Source: Clostridiales bacterium mt11 (lineage in GTDB: Bacteria > Bacillota > Clostridia > Tissierellales > Tepidimicrobiaceae). From it: DNA of 64,000 nucleotides. How positions within the stretch are numbered: the stretch's first letter is position 1; the number at the start of each line of letters is the position of its first letter. This document shows, piece by piece, positions 36,158 to 46,230 of the stretch. The position numbers and the translations under genes are program-made. Location: NCBI GenBank assembly GCA_001282665.1, contig LN874945.1, positions 293,042-357,041 of the forward strand. The letters run 5' to 3'. The notes below the pieces were generated by a model. It searched no databases and was not told the origin of the DNA. It was given only the letters and a program-made list of their open reading frames with translations.

Positions 36158-39100
36158 TTAAGAATTGGACCAAACTTTATATTGATTTCCAATTTGTTTT
36201 TTATCTCTAACCCATATTTCTTTGATTTTTCCTTCATCAATATCTTCAAATAGTTTTGTATTTCCATTTTCACAGCTAAACCATTCTAATGTCTTTCCAT
36301 CAATAGTTTTTGAATATATAGAACCATCTTCATACTTAACCATATATTCCATCTGTGTAGTAGTGCCATTTAATTCAAATGGGTGAACATGGATACTTAG
36401 CCTTATATGTTCTAATGGTAGATTAGATGTAAATTTTATATTGGCTATTTGGCTTGGAAGTTCAGTAGGGGTTGCTTTAAGCCTTACCTCTACCGATTTA
36501 TCTCCAGATAAATCCTCACCTTTAAGCAAATCTCCTGTTCTCCAATAACCGTTATTTACTCTATATTCAAATTTAGTCCAATCATGTGAAATACCATTGA
36601 TACTATTAATGGTATTTTCCACATCATCCCACTCAACTATAGGGGCTGAAGCTGGGGCTTTGATTACTGCCTTCTCTACGATATCCGAGGCTAGTTTATC
36701 TTTAGTGGCTCTATTTCTAAACTCAAATTTGCCAACTTTAAATTCCACCTCATATATATCCGATTCTCCGTCTAATCGTTGCCAAGCTTCACCAGCTATT
36801 CTAAACTCTAAGTTTTGCTGAGTATTATTTGAAATCTTACCAGCTGCTATATCATAAGAAACTTCTTCTAATGTTGGTTTCTTTTCTTTTTTAATATTTT
36901 CAGCTATCAAGCTTTTAACAGAGGGTTTGCCTTTTTCTCTTATCCATATGTTCATGCCTTCTAAGAATACTATATTGGTTTTTCCATTGGAAGCAGTTAG
37001 CCATCTACCATCAATGCCATCAGTAGAATTTATGCTGTATTCCATCTTATTAGTAGTTCCACTGATGTATCCTTCAGCTACATTTACTTCTATTAAACTA
37101 TCAAAGTCTAAGTTTTTAGTAAAGATAATGGACTTTTCTAAACTTGGCAATTCTGTAGATGTTGCAGATTTTCTTACATATACCACTATATCCTCATTTT
37201 TTTTCTCGTCTTTTTTAAAGTTCGTACCATTTTTCCAGTCTTCATTATTGCTTCCTATTTTATATTGATAGCTGTCGTCTAATGTTTTCCAAGTCTCATC
37301 AAAGTAATAGATAACTTTTTTGGAATCATCAATTTTTAATTCAGGGGCAGCAGCTGGTGCTTTTATAGTAGCCTTCTCCACTGGATTAGAAGGAAGGGTT
37401 ATAGCAGTTCCTTTTATTCTAAACTCCAATTTTCCGGGCTTGAATTCTATACCCGTTATTTCACTTTCCTCTATACTGGTCCATTTGCCATTAGCTATTC
37501 TATATTCCAATTTGCTATTTACATTAGCAATACTTTCCCCAACTATGCTGTAGGAAATAGAATTTATATTAGGCTCTGATTCTTGTCCTATAGTACCTAG
37601 GTTTCTCTTGTTTTCCTGATTTCCTCTTTCTCTAACCCATACCTTATTATCTACGGTGAAGTTCACCAAGGTTTCATTAGACCTTCCAGCTGTCCAGTTA
37701 CCATCTGAGCCATTGGTGGAGTTAAGGCTGTATTCCATAGTAGTATTAGTGTTTGTTATCTTCCCTTCTCCTGCATTTAATTTTACATTTCCTAAAAACA
37801 ATCCATTTAGCCTTTTAGTGGATTGGGAAGGAAGGGTTCCATTTTCATTAGGAAGGGATTTATACCTTACCCTTAAGTCCGAGTTTTCATCTAAAGTTAT
37901 AGTAGATTTCATACCCTTCCAAGTATCTCCGCCGTCAGTGCTATATTCCATGGTATTATCTGTACCAGTTAATTCTACATTTTTAACTATCTTCCCATCT
38001 TCTTCAACATAGTTAATTTTTTTAATGGATATACCTTCTGGAGCTTTTTCATATTTTAAATCCACTATTTCTCTAAACACCTTTGGCTGGGATTTTTCTC
38101 TTACCCATATCCTTATAGGCTCTAGCTTATCAAATACTTTTAAATCTCCATTAATGTCATACCAGTTTCCATTTATTCCATTGGTGGAATCGATGCTGTA
38201 TTCCATATCTTCTGCTTTTAACTCTGAAATTACTAAGTATATTTTTCCATCTTTAATCTTATATCCTACATTAGATAAATCCAACTTTCCTGCTACCTTT
38301 AGTTTTAATTCTACATCGTTAGAGTCCATGGAGTTAGGCTCTTTTACGGCTTTGCCCTTGACTCTTACCTTGACAGTAGAATTGTCAATAGATGTCGCCG
38401 AACTCCCCGATACTTTGATGGTAATCTTATTGTCTTCCACCTTATCTATAGTAGCCTTTAGTCCTCTAGGTAGTCCAGATACTACTATATCACTATCCTT
38501 TATTTCATCATTCAAGGTACCAGTTGTAACCTCTATCACCCAAATATTTTTATTTTCTACTGGTATTTTACCGTCAGGAGCTTCTAAGATTATGGTATCC
38601 TTATTATCTGCTACTTTAGCTTTAACCTCCAATATATTTGGATATAGGGTAAAGGTTGGAGAAGCCACTACTTCTGTCTCTGCATTTTCTATTAAATCTT
38701 TAGGTATAGTCAACTTTATAGTCCTTTGAGCTGTACCAAAGTCTACATCCATAGGAGGTAGTGTAATGGTAATCTTCTTACTATCATTTCTCCTAATATG
38801 TGAACTATTGATTTTAGTTTTAATTTCATTCCATTTACCATCTGCATCAACGACTTCAAATCCATTAATTATATCGCTTATATCGGCTGCCCAACTGCCA
38901 TCTTTTAATTCCACCACTATGGTCTTGCCGCCAGCCTTAATATCATCTTCTCTCACAATAGAATTTACCACATCTCCTAAGATAGTTGCCTTAACCGTAG
39001 GTTTGATGGTTATACTACCAGTTGATTCTATAGGATTTATAGCATCTTGTATTGCTACAGCTGGTATAGTTAAGTTTATTATCTGATCTTTGCTTATATC

Positions 39101-42100
39101 GTAATCCTTAACCTCTGGTAGTATGATGGTCAATTCAGTGTCTGTATCTCTAAATATTGCTCCACTACCATCGGCTATTAGTTTAGCCACTACCTTAGCC
39201 CATTCACTAGTTTCATTATTTGCTTTAAACCCATAATATAGGGCATTCCTTTTACTTTCATTGGTCTTTATATCCTTCGCCCATTTAGTACCTCCTACTG
39301 TACCATCTTTTGCTTCAGAATCTGCCAAATTAATCTTTATTTTCTCTCCACCATTGACTATATTTCCTTCAAGAATATTTGTACTCACCATGGTAGCTGT
39401 ACCTTGCTTAATAATTTCACCTGTTATCTCCACGGATATATAAGCTTGTATTTTATTATCCTTATCCACTTCAAATAGGTTTATATATTGACCAATTCTT
39501 ACTTTAGTGATATCTTCACCCATTACATATTCAGTTCCACCTTTAAGTTCCTCATCTTTTGCGGGTGTAGGGTACTCACTGTTAGTAAGTGTATACTTAC
39601 ATAGGGTTTTTGTGGATAACTCTCCAATAAATGAAATACTATCCACAGTATCGCCTTCTTTTAATTGAACATTTAATGTAGGTGCATGTTCTTTTACTAC
39701 ATTCTTATCAATAGGGATTTCAGCATACCCTCTAGTTTTACCACTGTTATCAACAGCTAATAGGAGCAGGTAACCATAGTCACCACTTGATACTTCTTTA
39801 ACCTCAATATCTTGTCCTAAATTATAGAATATAGAGCCTTCTACTATGCTATTCATATAGGGTTTAGTATCCGATTGGCTGTCTATGAGCTTGTACTTCC
39901 ATCTACTAGCTCCATTGACACCGTAAAACTCCAGCTTACTAAATTTAGTGGTACTTGATTTGCTTCCTCTTTCTAAGGTATAGTTAATATCTTTAAGCTC
40001 AATAGCTTCACCACCACGAACATTTTTATCTGCCAGCATAAATTCCTTATAGGCTTTGACATTGCCTTCACCATCAGTAGCTAATAGGAGTAGATAATCT
40101 CCAGTATGAGCCTCTATATTACCATCTATATCATATTTTTTAGCCTTATCAACTTTGCTATTTAACTCTACTAAACCAAAGCTCTTATTTCCAATAACAT
40201 ACATCCACTGAGTAGCATTATCTATATTCTCAGAGCTTAAGAAACTAAATTTAGTACTATTAGCTTCAGTACCCGGCTCTGGTTCTTTATAGTTGACAAT
40301 TGGCTTTAATAGTGGTGCATTAGGATTTCTTATATATTCTTCTTTTAGTTCAATCTGTGCATAGGCTTTAACCTTACCCCTGTTATCTGTAGCTAGTAGA
40401 AGCAAATAATCTCCTTTATTGGCTCTTATGTTAGTTCCAGCAGTATACCTAGTTGTTCTATCTATAACTGAATTGGCTTCAATAGACGTAGGATGCTTTT
40501 CTTTTAATACTACATATCTCCACTCCGCAGCATTTTCATCTATACCGATTAAATTAAGCTTATCTATTTTAGTTGTACCGCCTGTGGTACCTGGTACTGG
40601 AGTAGAGTAGTTGCTTTCAGATAGTATCTTTGCATTGGGCATCTTGATTTGAGATTCGTTTAGTCTAATATTGATATAACCTTTAACTTTACCATCGTTA
40701 TTTGTAGCCAATATCATTAGATACTGTCCCTCTTTTAGATTATCGCCAATACTATCTCCAGCTTTAAAATCCTTAGCATTAGAAATGGTGCCATTCATCT
40801 CTGGTATATCAAATTCCGTATCACCAATAGCATACATCCACTTAGCGGCATCTTTGATGGACTCCGTAGTCGCCAATACTTGAACTTTAGTAGTCCCATC
40901 AATTTCACCTTTTATAGGTTTAGAATAATGGATACCTTCTTTTAATAGTACTGGAGGTGGATCCTTTATCATTTCCTCAGTCAGTTCAATCCTAGCAAAT
41001 GCCTTTACCTTGCCTTCATCATCTGTAGCCACTATCAATAGGATTTCCCCTACCTTAGCCTTGATATCTTTTCCTTGAGTATAAATTATACTTCCATCAA
41101 TTGTTTTATCTAATAATGGCTTGGGAAGATTTTCGCCAATCTTATACATCCATTTAGTAGCTCCCGCTATTTCACTTAAATCCAAGGCATCCATCTTAGT
41201 AGTTCCTTGAGCATTTCCCTTTATAGGGGTAATTGATAATTCATCAGCAGTTTTCCCTTTGATTTGACTATATTCTAACTTAAATATTTTATATCCTTTA
41301 ATCTTCCCATTATCATCAGTAGCAGATAATAATAGGTAATCACCTGTGCTAGCCTTAATTTCAGTTAGAGGGTCGACTGTGTTTTCCCCTATGTTTTGAT
41401 TTAATATAGGGACATCTAACTTATCTTTACTTATTATCGCTTTCCAAGTAGTGGCTCCTTCTATTTTAGAATTATCTAACTTAGTAAATTTAGTAGTTCC
41501 ATCTTCATTTCCAGCTGTAGGTCCTTCATAATTCGAGCCTTCTTTTAATACAGTAGGAGGTATAGAGATATCCTCTTTTCCAATTTCAAATACCCTATAT
41601 CCTTTAACTTTTCCATCATCATCTGTAGCTAATAACAATACATACTTTTTAAATCCATCATCTATGGAGGAAAGTTCTCCTTCTGTAGCTACAACTATAT
41701 CGTTCATATTATAATTTACTGCATCTTCTATTTTGTCATCCTCATACACCTTATCTACAGGGGTGTTTCTAACTACAATTTGCCATTTGTCAGCCCCTTC
41801 TGGTAGATTATCGTTAGATAGACCTTCTATAATCACAGCTCCTGCATATACTTTACCTTTCTCAACTTTACCTATTTCTAGTTTTACAGCTTCTTCTCTA
41901 GGCTGTCTTATCATGTCGGAGGTTATTTTTATATTTGCATATCCTTTAATTCTGTGTGTTCTATCTACTGCATATAGGACTAGATATCCACCTGATTCTA
42001 CTTCTATATTTTTATCCTTAATATATTCCATGCCATCATTTAGTTCTGTATCCTTGGGCATTGAGCCTATAGGACTATCTTCTAGTTTTACCATCCATTT

Positions 42101-42634
42101 ACTAGCCCCAGTATTAGCAGGGAGATTAAGGGTGGAAATTTTAGTAGTTCCTTCCTTAGAACCGGGTACTGGTGTAGAATAATGTTCGCTGCTGTTTAAT
42201 ATTAAAGCATTGTTTGCACCTATATAGTCCTCGATTTTACCCTTATTTTCATCATGAATTCCATCAAAACCAGTAGCAATATCTTTGGTGATTTGGCTCA
42301 ACTGCTGTCTGATTTCACCTTCATTATCTAAAACGTATTTCTGCATATCCTTTGGATCGAATATGCCTTTATTCTTAAATATATCCTGCAGCTTTTCTAA
42401 ATGCTTATCTTCTTCTTCGATTATATTTATATATTTTCCATCAGCAGTTTCTCTGTAGAACTTACTTCTATCTGCTCCATTTAATATATCCTGTAATAGC
42501 TCCTCTTGGTCGGCTAAGGTCTTTGTATATACCTTTTTTAACCCAGTATGGATAATATCATCTGGTGCAGCATAGGCAATGGTATTTCCAATTACCATGA
42601 CTAAGAGAAGTAAAAATGCAATTTTCTTTTTCAT
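36158..42634 (-). CDS. Giant exported repeat protein (2,158 aa)
   Basis: A secreted protein of unknown function with an N-terminal signal peptide (MKKKIAFLLLLVMVIGNTIAYA). After a helical segment of about 125 residues come about nine imperfect repeats of roughly 100-110 residues (about 150-1100). Their consensus contains GTTK near the start, A-x-x-W in the middle, and G-(D/E)-Y-LLLLATD-x-x-GKVK-Y near the end. Two copies of another beta-rich unit follow (1100-1350), then several short MEYS-x-(N/D)...GxW...(V/I)WVRE repeats to the C-terminus. No LPxTG, SLH or other anchor is visible. The start overlaps the stop of the upstream SLH gene by 4 nt (ATGA), so the two are translationally coupled. 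I do not recognise the family; a surface-layer or adhesion role is likely. Confidence 0.85.
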   Translation of the reverse strand: MKKKIAFLLLLVMVIGNTIAYAAPDDIIHTGLKKVYTKTLADQEELLQDILNGADRSKFYRETADGKYINIIEEEDKHLEKLQDIFKNKGIFDPKDMQKYVLDNEGEIRQQLSQITKDIATGFDGIHDENKGKIEDYIGANNALILNSSEHYSTPVPGSKEGTTKISTLNLPANTGASKWMVKLEDSPIGSMPKDTELNDGMEYIKDKNIEVESGGYLVLYAVDRTHRIKGYANIKITSDMIRQPREEAVKLEIGKVEKGKVYAGAVIIEGLSNDNLPEGADKWQIVVRNTPVDKVYEDDKIEDAVNYNMNDIVVATEGELSSIDDGFKKYVLLLATDDDGKVKGYRVFEIGKEDISIPPTVLKEGSNYEGPTAGNEDGTTKFTKLDNSKIEGATTWKAIISKDKLDVPILNQNIGENTVDPLTEIKASTGDYLLLSATDDNGKIKGYKIFKLEYSQIKGKTADELSITPIKGNAQGTTKMDALDLSEIAGATKWMYKIGENLPKPLLDKTIDGSIIYTQGKDIKAKVGEILLIVATDDEGKVKAFARIELTEEMIKDPPPVLLKEGIHYSKPIKGEIDGTTKVQVLATTESIKDAAKWMYAIGDTEFDIPEMNGTISNAKDFKAGDSIGDNLKEGQYLMILATNNDGKVKGYINIRLNESQIKMPNAKILSESNYSTPVPGTTGGTTKIDKLNLIGIDENAAEWRYVVLKEKHPTSIEANSVIDRTTRYTAGTNIRANKGDYLLLLATDNRGKVKAYAQIELKEEYIRNPNAPLLKPIVNYKEPEPGTEANSTKFSFLSSENIDNATQWMYVIGNKSFGLVELNSKVDKAKKYDIDGNIEAHTGDYLLLLATDGEGNVKAYKEFMLADKNVRGGEAIELKDINYTLERGSKSSTTKFSKLEFYGVNGASRWKYKLIDSQSDTKPYMNSIVEGSIFYNLGQDIEVKEVSSGDYGYLLLLAVDNSGKTRGYAEIPIDKNVVKEHAPTLNVQLKEGDTVDSISFIGELSTKTLCKYTLTNSEYPTPAKDEELKGGTEYVMGEDITKVRIGQYINLFEVDKDNKIQAYISVEITGEIIKQGTATMVSTNILEGNIVNGGEKIKINLADSEAKDGTVGGTKWAKDIKTNESKRNALYYGFKANNETSEWAKVVAKLIADGSGAIFRDTDTELTIILPEVKDYDISKDQIINLTIPAVAIQDAINPIESTGSITIKPTVKATILGDVVNSIVREDDIKAGGKTIVVELKDGSWAADISDIINGFEVVDADGKWNEIKTKINSSHIRRNDSKKITITLPPMDVDFGTAQRTIKLTIPKDLIENAETEVVASPTFTLYPNILEVKAKVADNKDTIILEAPDGKIPVENKNIWVIEVTTGTLNDEIKDSDIVVSGLPRGLKATIDKVEDNKITIKVSGSSATSIDNSTVKVRVKGKAVKEPNSMDSNDVELKLKVAGKLDLSNVGYKIKDGKIYLVISELKAEDMEYSIDSTNGINGNWYDINGDLKVFDKLEPIRIWVREKSQPKVFREIVDLKYEKAPEGISIKKINYVEEDGKIVKNVELTGTDNTMEYSTDGGDTWKGMKSTITLDENSDLRVRYKSLPNENGTLPSQSTKRLNGLFLGNVKLNAGEGKITNTNTTMEYSLNSTNGSDGNWTAGRSNETLVNFTVDNKVWVRERGNQENKRNLGTIGQESEPNINSISYSIVGESIANVNSKLEYRIANGKWTSIEESEITGIEFKPGKLEFRIKGTAITLPSNPVEKATIKAPAAAPELKIDDSKKVIYYFDETWKTLDDSYQYKIGSNNEDWKNGTNFKKDEKKNEDIVVYVRKSATSTELPSLEKSIIFTKNLDFDSLIEVNVAEGYISGTTNKMEYSINSTDGIDGRWLTASNGKTNIVFLEGMNIWIREKGKPSVKSLIAENIKKEKKPTLEEVSYDIAAGKISNNTQQNLEFRIAGEAWQRLDGESDIYEVEFKVGKFEFRNRATKDKLASDIVEKAVIKAPASAPIVEWDDVENTINSINGISHDWTKFEYRVNNGYWRTGDLLKGEDLSGDKSVEVRLKATPTELPSQIANIKFTSNLPLEHIRLSIHVHPFELNGTTTQMEYMVKYEDGSIYSKTIDGKTLEWFSCENGNTKLFEDIDEGKIKEIWVRDKKQIGNQYKVWSNS

Positions 42635-43518
42635 CTTAATTCCCCCTCTAGTATCAATTCCCCTCTACTATTATAGGCTCTATATTGATATCCTCTAAAT
42701 TTGGCAGTCCAGCTAATATCAAAATTCCATATCTTAAATACTCCGTCTTTATCCACTGAAACCTTATCATATATTACAAGTTCTCCTCTATCATATTCCT
42801 TGGAGAGAAGTTCCACCTTATAGTCGCTAAAATCATCTCTACCTTTAAGCTGACCTTTAAATATACCAGCAATAGAGGTATTAAAGTCTAAATTGCTCAT
42901 ATATATTTTTTCTTCTCTCTTCACTGGATTTGGTATTTTGTCCAACTTTTCTATTAGAGTAGTGTCTTCATTTTTCAAGGATAAATCTAAAAGCTTTTCT
43001 ATAGTTAAGGCTACATCACGTCTAGTGACCTTATGGTTCATGTCCATATATACTTGACCTAGACCTATTTCTATGGACTTAATAAAGTGATCATCAGGAT
43101 ATTTTACAAAATCTATGCCGTCTTCATAGCCTAGAATTCGCATAAATATGGTGAGCATCTCCACATAGGATACTTGTCCTTTGGGATTAAAAGTGGTAGG
43201 ATTAACCCCTTGGATAATTCCCTCCCTATAGGCTAATGCCACATAAGGTGCAGCCCAGCCCTTTTGAAATCCCATTACGTCCTTAAAGGGGATTTGTCCT
43301 TTAAAGTTCTTGGCTTCATCTTCCAATCCTAAAAGTCTTACAACTACAGCGGATAATTCAGCTCTGTTGATATTTTTATCTAAGTTGAGTCCACCTTGAC
43401 CTAAGTAGCCCCTATTAATCACTCGTCTTATTTCATCAGGTACTGGTTCTCCTGCCCATATAAGGCTGGGAGTCAATACTATGATACATAAAAGGATTAT
43501 AAACTTCCTACTGCTCAA
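42631..43518 (-). CDS. SLH-domain surface protein with C-terminal GIFKG domain
   Basis: A 295-residue exported protein. A signal peptide is followed by three SLH motifs (about residues 28-190; for example INRAELSAVVVRLLG and YVALAYREGIIQGVNPTTFNPKGQVSYVEMLTIFMRILGY), which anchor proteins to secondary cell-wall polymer. A C-terminal domain of about 85 residues begins NLDFNTSIAGIFKGQL and is clearly homologous to the C-terminus of the neighbouring 842-residue protein. The start is TTG with GGGAGG about 7 nt upstream. It is translationally coupled to the giant repeat protein and may help attach that anchorless protein to the wall. Confidence 0.85.
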   Translation of the reverse strand: MSSRKFIILLCIIVLTPSLIWAGEPVPDEIRRVINRGYLGQGGLNLDKNINRAELSAVVVRLLGLEDEAKNFKGQIPFKDVMGFQKGWAAPYVALAYREGIIQGVNPTTFNPKGQVSYVEMLTIFMRILGYEDGIDFVKYPDDHFIKSIEIGLGQVYMDMNHKVTRRDVALTIEKLLDLSLKNEDTTLIEKLDKIPNPVKREEKIYMSNLDFNTSIAGIFKGQLKGRDDFSDYKVELLSKEYDRGELVIYDKVSVDKDGVFKIWNFDISWTAKFRGYQYRAYNSRGELILEGELR

Positions 43519-43541
43519 GAATCATCCCTCCCCGATTTCAT

Positions 43542-43562
43542 GACAGGGGATCGTCCCCTGTC
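43542..43562. repeat. GACAGGGGA/TCCCCTGTC palindrome
   Basis: A perfect 9-bp inverted repeat (43542-43550 and 43554-43562) with a TCG loop, in the 47-nt gap between two minus-strand surface genes. It is the cleanest member of the dispersed GGGACA-type family. Confidence 0.75.
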
Positions 43563-43565
43563 CAG

Positions 43566-46094
43566 CTATAAATCTTCTTCCAATACTAAATTCCCTGCTC
43601 CATCATAAATCCTGTATTTATATCCAATTATCTTACTAATGGCATCTATATCAAACCCCGTTATTTCAAAGTTTCCGTTAGAACTAACTCCTGTACTGGA
43701 ATATTTAACTCCTGCCCTAGACCACAATTCGACACTATATCCACTAAAGTTACTTGTATAGCGGCTCTCTAGTCTGCCTTTAAATATTCCAACTATGGAG
43801 GTGGAAAACTCTAAATTGGCTATTCTTACATCATCACTGCTGGAGCTGCCTCTATACACATTTATTGTATATACCTTTTCCCTTTTGTCGTCTTCCTTTA
43901 CGGATATGGTGATAATATTATTTCCTTCTCTTAGGGAAACAGTTTTTTCTTCACCTGTTTTTATGGATTCACCATTTATTTTTATGGAGCCTTCATCAGC
44001 ATAAGGGGTTATATCGATGCTATCCGTATTTCCATCTACATTTACTTCATAATCTAATACATTTCGACTAAAAGCTGGAGATAGAACTCCCTTATCTACT
44101 CTCAAATCCTTAAGTCCATAGGACCAACTATCATCTGATACTACGGTATACCTTAAAGTAGTAACTGGACCTGAACCCATGCCGTCCTTGTAGCCAAAGG
44201 CATTTATGGTTAAATCTCTCGATACTACAATAGGCTCTGTATATCTGTAGCTTTGCTTAGTTGGAGTGCTTCCATCTAATGTATAGTATATATCAGCATC
44301 AGGGGTATCCGTATATAGAGATACTTTAGTCCCTTCTTTAACTTCTCCTTCATCAGGGTTAGCATATACAATCCCGACCGTTTTCTGGTATGTGTCTAAT
44401 TCAGTAATGACTGTTCCATTCTTATCCAACACTTCTGTATAGATATTCATATCCCATAAGGATATTATAGTAGATACAGCATTTTGAATCCTCGAATTTA
44501 ACTTTTCAACTACTCTATCTCCACCACTAATCCACTTATTCTCATCTACTGAAAAATCTCCTTCGACTATCAATCTTAAATCGTCTATTCCTTTTTCATA
44601 TAGGCTAAATTCCAGCTCATAATCATAACGATCATAGGAGAAAGCCCCATAGGTATCCTTCAAATAGGTTTCCGTTTCCCTTAATAGGTCGTAGGATCTA
44701 ATCCTATTATTATGGAGTTGAAACTTTGTAGGCTCATAATCATCTCTAGGGAAGATTAAGGTGCCGTTAACCGTTAAATCAGGGTAGAGCCTTCTTATCT
44801 CCCAATTAAGCCTTTTTAAATATCCCATCTTATTATATAGAGACCAATCCCTTGTAGAATTGGAATCAGCATAGACCATCAAATCTATATCATCTCCAGA
44901 TGAGGACAATTCATAGCTAAACCTTACTCTATTGTATCTGTTTAAATATTTATCTAAATTGTCCACTAGGTAAGTTGGATTTACTCTATCATCTTTTTTC
45001 AACTGACTCCTTGTAAAGTCGAAGTACAAATCCTTATCCCTAGTATCAAAGGTTACATAGTTCTTGGAGTTGGAATAGGAATACCTGCTGTAGTATGGGT
45101 TTCTAATAGCTCCATGAAGAAGTCCATCTTCGTTATAAAGCTCAAGTATAGCCGTATACATATCCCATATCCAATCCTCAACATCTTTTCTTTGTAGCTT
45201 ATTCCACTTAGAAGAACTTCGTCTTGGGAAACTAATATCTAAATAAATCCAATTACCTGCGGTTTCAGTTGCTGTAATATCTGCGGAAAGCTCCCCTATC
45301 TTATAAAAATGTTTGTTCAAATATTTTTCTAAATCCTTAATATCCTTTAGGTCAGCATAAGGAATTCCGCGTAAATTTTCTTCCACAGCTTTTCTTTTTT
45401 CCAACTGTTCCATTTGGATATCCAATAGGTAGTTTCGTCCTTCTCTAAATGCCAATAGATTATCTATAGAAGAAAAATGATTATCCTTTACTAAAACTCC
45501 ATTGGCATCAATATTTAAGATGGACTTGTCCTCCCTGTAGGAAGGGGTTATATATAGATATGGAGAAATGCCGAGTATGTCTACATATATATCATCCTTG
45601 TAAAACATGGGGGACTCATTTAGATTGAGCTTTTTCCCATCTAAATATAGAGACCAATCTCCAAAGGATACCTTAATATTTTTTAAGTTTGGTTCACTAT
45701 TTTTAGGTGTAGTGGATTTTACGCCTTCCATATTACTGATAATCCTTTCTTTAGCCTCTATTTCATATCCACTTTGAAAGGATTTTATCTTCTTGGAGTT
45801 AGGTCCGTCGATACTCAATTTTCCATTGGAATTTAATCCTACATTTTTTTTATTTTTATCCAATTTGTAATTTAAACCTAAACCCTTTGCCAAATCCCCT
45901 AGAGGAACCCATATGCTATCTTCATATATAAAAGGCTCCTTATGGTTTGAAATCTTTTTGTCGTTAATATGTATTTTTATTTCATTAAAACCGACATCTA
46001 TCTCCTTTGCATAATCCTTAGCATAAGTTGGACAGCTGAACATGGATAATAGCATTACCAAACTAATAGCCAAGGACAAAAATCTTTTAGTCAA
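43566..46094 (-). CDS. Exported multidomain surface protein (CuAO-N-like, chitobiase C-like, cadherin-like)
   Basis: An 842-residue secreted protein. After the signal peptide comes a copper-amine-oxidase-N-like stalk domain (FNEIKIHINDKKI ... IWVPLGDLAKGLGLNY), partly duplicated around residue 150. Three imperfect copies of an unnamed module then occupy about 260-560. A CHB_HEX_C-like domain follows (ADIYYTLDGSTPTKQS, about 590-650), then a cadherin-like beta-sandwich (LKDLRVDKGVLSPAFSRNVLDYEV, about 660-750), and a C-terminal NLEFSTSIVGIFKG domain shared with the SLH protein at 42631. The likely start is TTG 46094, 9 nt from GGAG; TTG 46103 is closer to the ribosome-binding site. Role unknown, presumably wall-associated. 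Confidence 0.82.
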   Translation of the reverse strand: MTKRFLSLAISLVMLLSMFSCPTYAKDYAKEIDVGFNEIKIHINDKKISNHKEPFIYEDSIWVPLGDLAKGLGLNYKLDKNKKNVGLNSNGKLSIDGPNSKKIKSFQSGYEIEAKERIISNMEGVKSTTPKNSEPNLKNIKVSFGDWSLYLDGKKLNLNESPMFYKDDIYVDILGISPYLYITPSYREDKSILNIDANGVLVKDNHFSSIDNLLAFREGRNYLLDIQMEQLEKRKAVEENLRGIPYADLKDIKDLEKYLNKHFYKIGELSADITATETAGNWIYLDISFPRRSSSKWNKLQRKDVEDWIWDMYTAILELYNEDGLLHGAIRNPYYSRYSYSNSKNYVTFDTRDKDLYFDFTRSQLKKDDRVNPTYLVDNLDKYLNRYNRVRFSYELSSSGDDIDLMVYADSNSTRDWSLYNKMGYLKRLNWEIRRLYPDLTVNGTLIFPRDDYEPTKFQLHNNRIRSYDLLRETETYLKDTYGAFSYDRYDYELEFSLYEKGIDDLRLIVEGDFSVDENKWISGGDRVVEKLNSRIQNAVSTIISLWDMNIYTEVLDKNGTVITELDTYQKTVGIVYANPDEGEVKEGTKVSLYTDTPDADIYYTLDGSTPTKQSYRYTEPIVVSRDLTINAFGYKDGMGSGPVTTLRYTVVSDDSWSYGLKDLRVDKGVLSPAFSRNVLDYEVNVDGNTDSIDITPYADEGSIKINGESIKTGEEKTVSLREGNNIITISVKEDDKREKVYTINVYRGSSSSDDVRIANLEFSTSIVGIFKGRLESRYTSNFSGYSVELWSRAGVKYSSTGVSSNGNFEITGFDIDAISKIIGYKYRIYDGAGNLVLEEDL

Positions 46095-46134
46095 ATAGAC
46101 CAACTCCTTTCAAAAAATAGTTCTATGGTATATA

Positions 46135-46191
46135 TCGGCAAACTATCATATTTCTTGTATAATATACTTAAGAAAAGTAGTATTTTGCCGA
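46135..46191. promoter_or_regulatory. Divergent promoter region with split inverted repeat
   Basis: Between the two divergent surface operons, TCGGCAAA (46135-46142) and TTTGCCGA (46184-46191) form an inverted repeat flanking a TATAAT at 46158-46163 on the plus strand. It could be a looped operator shared by both directions. The -35 element is not clear. Confidence 0.4.
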
Positions 46192-46230
46192 TTAATATAA
46201 GTAGACTATTAAAAGAATGGAGTGATGAAT

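Noticed and set aside
36597..42182. Several plus-strand open frames of 60-230 codons (e.g. 38025-38729, 41733-42182)
   Set aside because: They are antisense to the giant repeat protein, recur with its repeat period, lack ribosome-binding sites and have hydrophobic, biased composition typical of shadow frames.
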